NCBI RefSeq assembly: GCF_000721075.1
Contig: NZ_JOEQ01000004.1
Coordinates: 434,001-498,000, forward strand
DNA: 64,000 nucleotides
Source of the DNA: Streptosporangium amethystogenes
Lineage (GTDB): Bacteria > Actinomycetota > Actinomycetes > Streptosporangiales > Streptosporangiaceae
Direction of reading: 5' to 3'
In this document: positions 62,374 to 64,000 of the stretch, in pieces
Position numbering within the stretch: the stretch's first letter is position 1
Layout of the letters: each line of letters starts with the position of its first letter
Translations under genes and position numbers: made by a program
Notes under the pieces: model-generated
The model's input: only the letters and a program-made list of their open reading frames with translations
What the model was told of the DNA's origin: nothing
Databases searched by the model: none

Positions 62374-62577
62374 TCAATGTGACATTCGGCCGTCGTCCAT
62401 GGAGTTGGAGCGGTCCCGCCGGAGCCCATCGAGGAATCCGGGCACCTCGCACAGTTCCCGGAGCTCGATCTGGCACTCCTCGCACGTCATGAGGTGACGT
62501 TGGAACGCCTCATGGTCCTCTTCGTCGAGCACCCCGAGGGCGTACGCCGCCACGTCATGATGCGGGGAGGAGAACAT
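62374..62577 (-). CDS. Short zinc-finger anti-sigma factor
   Basis: 67 residues; its ATG overlaps the sigma-factor TGA (TGATG), so both are made together. It contains only the ZAS module: HHDVAAYALGVLDEEDHEAFQRHLMTCEECQIELRELCEVP with the H-x3-C-x2-C site at His28, Cys32, Cys35. The membrane helix and outer domain of typical SigK/SigL-type anti-sigma factors are absent. It should bind and hold the adjacent ECF sigma in the cytosol; lack of an outer domain suggests a cytosolic (for example redox via the Cys pair) signal or a truncated gene. Confidence 0.85.
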   Translation of the reverse strand: MFSSPHHDVAAYALGVLDEEDHEAFQRHLMTCEECQIELRELCEVPGFLDGLRRDRSNSMDDGRMSH

Positions 62578-63125
62578 CAGCTCGCGACACCTCTCTCCTT
62601 CAGAACCTTTCGGAGAGCCCGGATCCCGTAGTAGAGCCGGGACTTGACCGTACCCGGCGGTATCCCGAGGATTTCCGCCGCCTCGTTAATCGTACGGTCC
62701 CGTAGGTAAGTCTGCTCGATGACTTCACGGTGTTCTGGGGACAGTTCTCGCAACGCCTCGGCGACGATCATCGCCTCCAGCGCGCGATCGGCTCCGTCGG
62801 GAACCGGCACAGCGTTCGCGTCGGCGGGTTCGACCTCCTGTGGTCTGGTCCCTCGCCTGCGACGACCGTCGATGACGATACGGCGGGCGACGGTGAGGAG
62901 CCAGGCCCACAGCAGACCTGGCTCTCGTTGCAACCTCCCTGCGTTACGCCAGGCTCGGACGAGCGTCTCCTGGACGACGTCCTCCGCCCATTGCAGGTCG
63001 TTACCGATGGCTTTGCGCACATGACGGAGCAAGGGGGCACCGAACTCCCGATGCAGGTCCTCCACCAGGACGACATCGGTGTCCGTGCTCTCGAACCGAC
63101 TGCCGAGTTGACGACGCACGGGCAC
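62577..63125 (-). CDS. ECF RNA polymerase sigma factor (SigK/SigL-like)
   Basis: 182 residues. Sigma region 2 (PLLRHVRKAIGNDLQWAEDVVQETLVRAWRNAGRL, with LLWAWLLTVARRIVIDGRRRR for promoter melting) and region 4 (LRELSPEHREVIEQTYLRDRTINEAAEILGIPPGTVKSRLYYGIRALRKVL). It directs RNA polymerase to a small regulon, usually including its own operon. Coupled to the short anti-sigma gene. Divergent from a NuoF-type Fe-S protein gene, with about 75 bp between. Confidence 0.93.
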   Translation of the reverse strand: MPVRRQLGSRFESTDTDVVLVEDLHREFGAPLLRHVRKAIGNDLQWAEDVVQETLVRAWRNAGRLQREPGLLWAWLLTVARRIVIDGRRRRGTRPQEVEPADANAVPVPDGADRALEAMIVAEALRELSPEHREVIEQTYLRDRTINEAAEILGIPPGTVKSRLYYGIRALRKVLKERGVAS

Positions 63126-63199
63126 ATCTTTACACCTTCGTTATCAGTCACGTCTGCAACTCCCGTAACTCCAGTCATTTCTGACTATCTGCTCACTTC

Positions 63200-63641
63200 C
63201 GTGAACCCCCCGGGCGACGCCGCGGCCGTGGCGACCGTCTCCCGGCAGGGCATCTCCGAGGCTGGTGGCCGGCTCGGCGCCGGGATCATCGCGCCGCTCG
63301 GCGGGGAGACCTGCCCGCTGGGCGAGAGGGTCCGGGTGGCGGGATACCTGGCCGACCAGTCGTCGGGGCAGTGCGGTCCGTGCCGGCTCGGCCTCCCGGA
63401 CGTCGCGCGGTCGATGGCCGAGTTCATGGGCGGCTCCGCCGCCGCCCTGGACGAACTGCGCGCCAGGGCGGCGAGCGTCAGGGGCAGGGGCGCGTGCTTC
63501 CACCCGGACGGTACGGCCAGGTTCGTGCTGTCCGCGCTGGAGGCCTTCCCCGACGACATCGAGGAACACCTCCTGCACGGCACCTGCGGGCGCCCGGTGC
63601 ACGGCGTGCTCCCCCTGCCCCCGCAGGAGAGCGAACAGTGA
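63200..63641 (+). CDS. Stand-alone NuoF-type 4Fe-4S domain protein
   Basis: 147 codons from GTG 63200 (start uncertain; no clear ribosome site). The segment YLADQSSGQCGPCRLGLPDVARSMAEFM carries the SxxCxxC part of the NuoF C-terminal iron-sulfur domain, and a further Cys in RGACFHPDGTARFVLSALEAF plus HLLHGTCG could complete a cluster. The FMN/NADH-binding N-terminal two thirds of NuoF-like proteins (~420 residues) are absent, because the sigma gene occupies that space on the other strand. Either a small electron carrier or the remnant of a larger oxidoreductase. A flavin oxidoreductase gene follows 74 bp later. Confidence 0.7.
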
Positions 63642-63715
63642 TGGGAATGTGATCAACCAGGTGATGGGTGCGGTCGTCCTATCAGGTAGTCGACACGGAA
63701 CCTCGGGGAGAACGT

Positions 63716-64000
63716 ATGCGGACCGCTCCTGACAGGCGGGCATTCCTTCGTACCGGCGGCCTGGCCGCTCTGGCACTGGGCGCTCAGGGCACACCCGCCC
63801 TGGGCGCCACCGGTACGACCGGCCGGGATACCACGGGCGCCATGAGCGGCCCGCGACCCGCCGACTGGCGGGCTCTGGCGGACGGGCTGGCCGGCAAGAT
63901 CATCCGGCCTGGTGACGCCTCGTACGACAGCGCACGACGGCTGTTCAACCCCACCTTCGACGCGGTGCGGCCCGCGGGCGTGGCCTACTGCGCCAACCCC
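63716..64000 (+). CDS. Tat-exported FAD-binding oxidoreductase, N-terminal part (runs off window)
   Basis: 95 codons to the window end from ATG 63716 with GGGGAG upstream. A twin-arginine signal (DRRAFLRTGGLAALALGA) leads into DWRALADGLAGKIIRPGDASYDSARRLFNPTFDAVRPAGVAYCANP, the start of a PCMH/berberine-bridge-type FAD domain. Such secreted flavoenzymes oxidise sugars or secondary metabolites and often link FAD covalently; the linking residues lie past the window. With the Fe-S protein it may form an electron-transfer pair. Confidence 0.8.
   Translation, partial: MRTAPDRRAFLRTGGLAALALGAQGTPALGATGTTGRDTTGAMSGPRPADWRALADGLAGKIIRPGDASYDSARRLFNPTFDAVRPAGVAYCANP

Noticed and set aside
1..64000. 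CRISPR arrays, tRNA or rRNA genes, prophage
   Set aside because: No regularly spaced direct repeats, no tRNA T-arm motif other than that of tmRNA, and no phage structural or integrase genes were seen.

Overview
The window is high-GC DNA from an actinomycete. Strongly third-position GC-rich reading frames, frequent GTG starts, ATGA/GTGA start-stop overlaps, a prfB gene without a programmed frameshift, the prfB-ftsE-ftsX-smpB-ssrA block and a 180-kDa-type NAD-glutamate dehydrogenase all support this. The mix of a DPA/AftD arabinan-type locus with F420-type flavin enzymes and many Streptosporangium/Nonomuraea-like features suggests order Streptosporangiales. That placement is inference, not proof.

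Layout. 0-6.5 kb: mixed metabolism, namely the end of a crotonase, an HxlR regulator, a thioesterase translationally coupled to an internally deleted MFS transporter, a dienelactone hydrolase, an ornithine-cyclodeaminase-like protein, a cysteine-desulfurase-like protein and a VOC protein. 6.5-7.1 kb: a non-coding stretch with a long-range inverted repeat. 7.1-13.6 kb: a SpoIIE-type phosphatase, then a MacB-like efflux operon (lipoprotein, adaptor, ATPase, permease) divergent from a two-component system across a 38-bp palindrome.

14.9-33.6 kb is the most coherent region. Genes for decaprenyl-phosphoryl-arabinose (DPA) synthesis (UbiA-type transferase, DprE1, DprE2) follow a DUF3068 gene. They sit next to an operon encoding a GT4 glycosyltransferase, a 1394-aa AftD-type arabinofuranosyltransferase, a second DUF3068 protein and a GT-C-like membrane protein. 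A second GT-C-like paralogue, an acyltransferase, a methyltransferase, a tiny DUF2613-type protein and a further large membrane protein complete the set. The gene content closely mirrors the mycobacterial Rv0224c-Rv0228/Rv0236c neighbourhood plus Rv3790/Rv3791/Rv3806c. I infer an envelope-arabinan assembly locus in an organism without an obvious mycolate context.

33.7-44 kb: a fused acyl-CoA dehydrogenase and an acyl-CoA ligase that share a 13-bp palindromic operator layout, a proline-rich membrane protein, an HtrA-like lipoprotein protease, a polysaccharide deacetylase lipoprotein, and a glpF-glpK pair. 44-46.5 kb: two roadblock/LC7 genes separated by a solo TnpB (IS1341-type) element with an intact RuvC site and a 3' omega-RNA-like hairpin region.

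46.6-55.7 kb: trans-translation and division block on the minus strand: prfB, ftsE, ftsX, smpB, a penicillin-binding-like lipoprotein whose three catalytic motifs are all degenerate, and tmRNA. Between ftsX and smpB lies an AT-richer ~2.6-kb island holding a broken IS630-type transposase, a broken luciferase-like oxidoreductase and an unrecognised gene. 55.8-64 kb: a lipoprotein, NAD-glutamate dehydrogenase, an ECF sigma/short zinc-finger anti-sigma pair, a stand-alone NuoF-type Fe-S domain, and the start of a Tat-exported FAD oxidoreductase.
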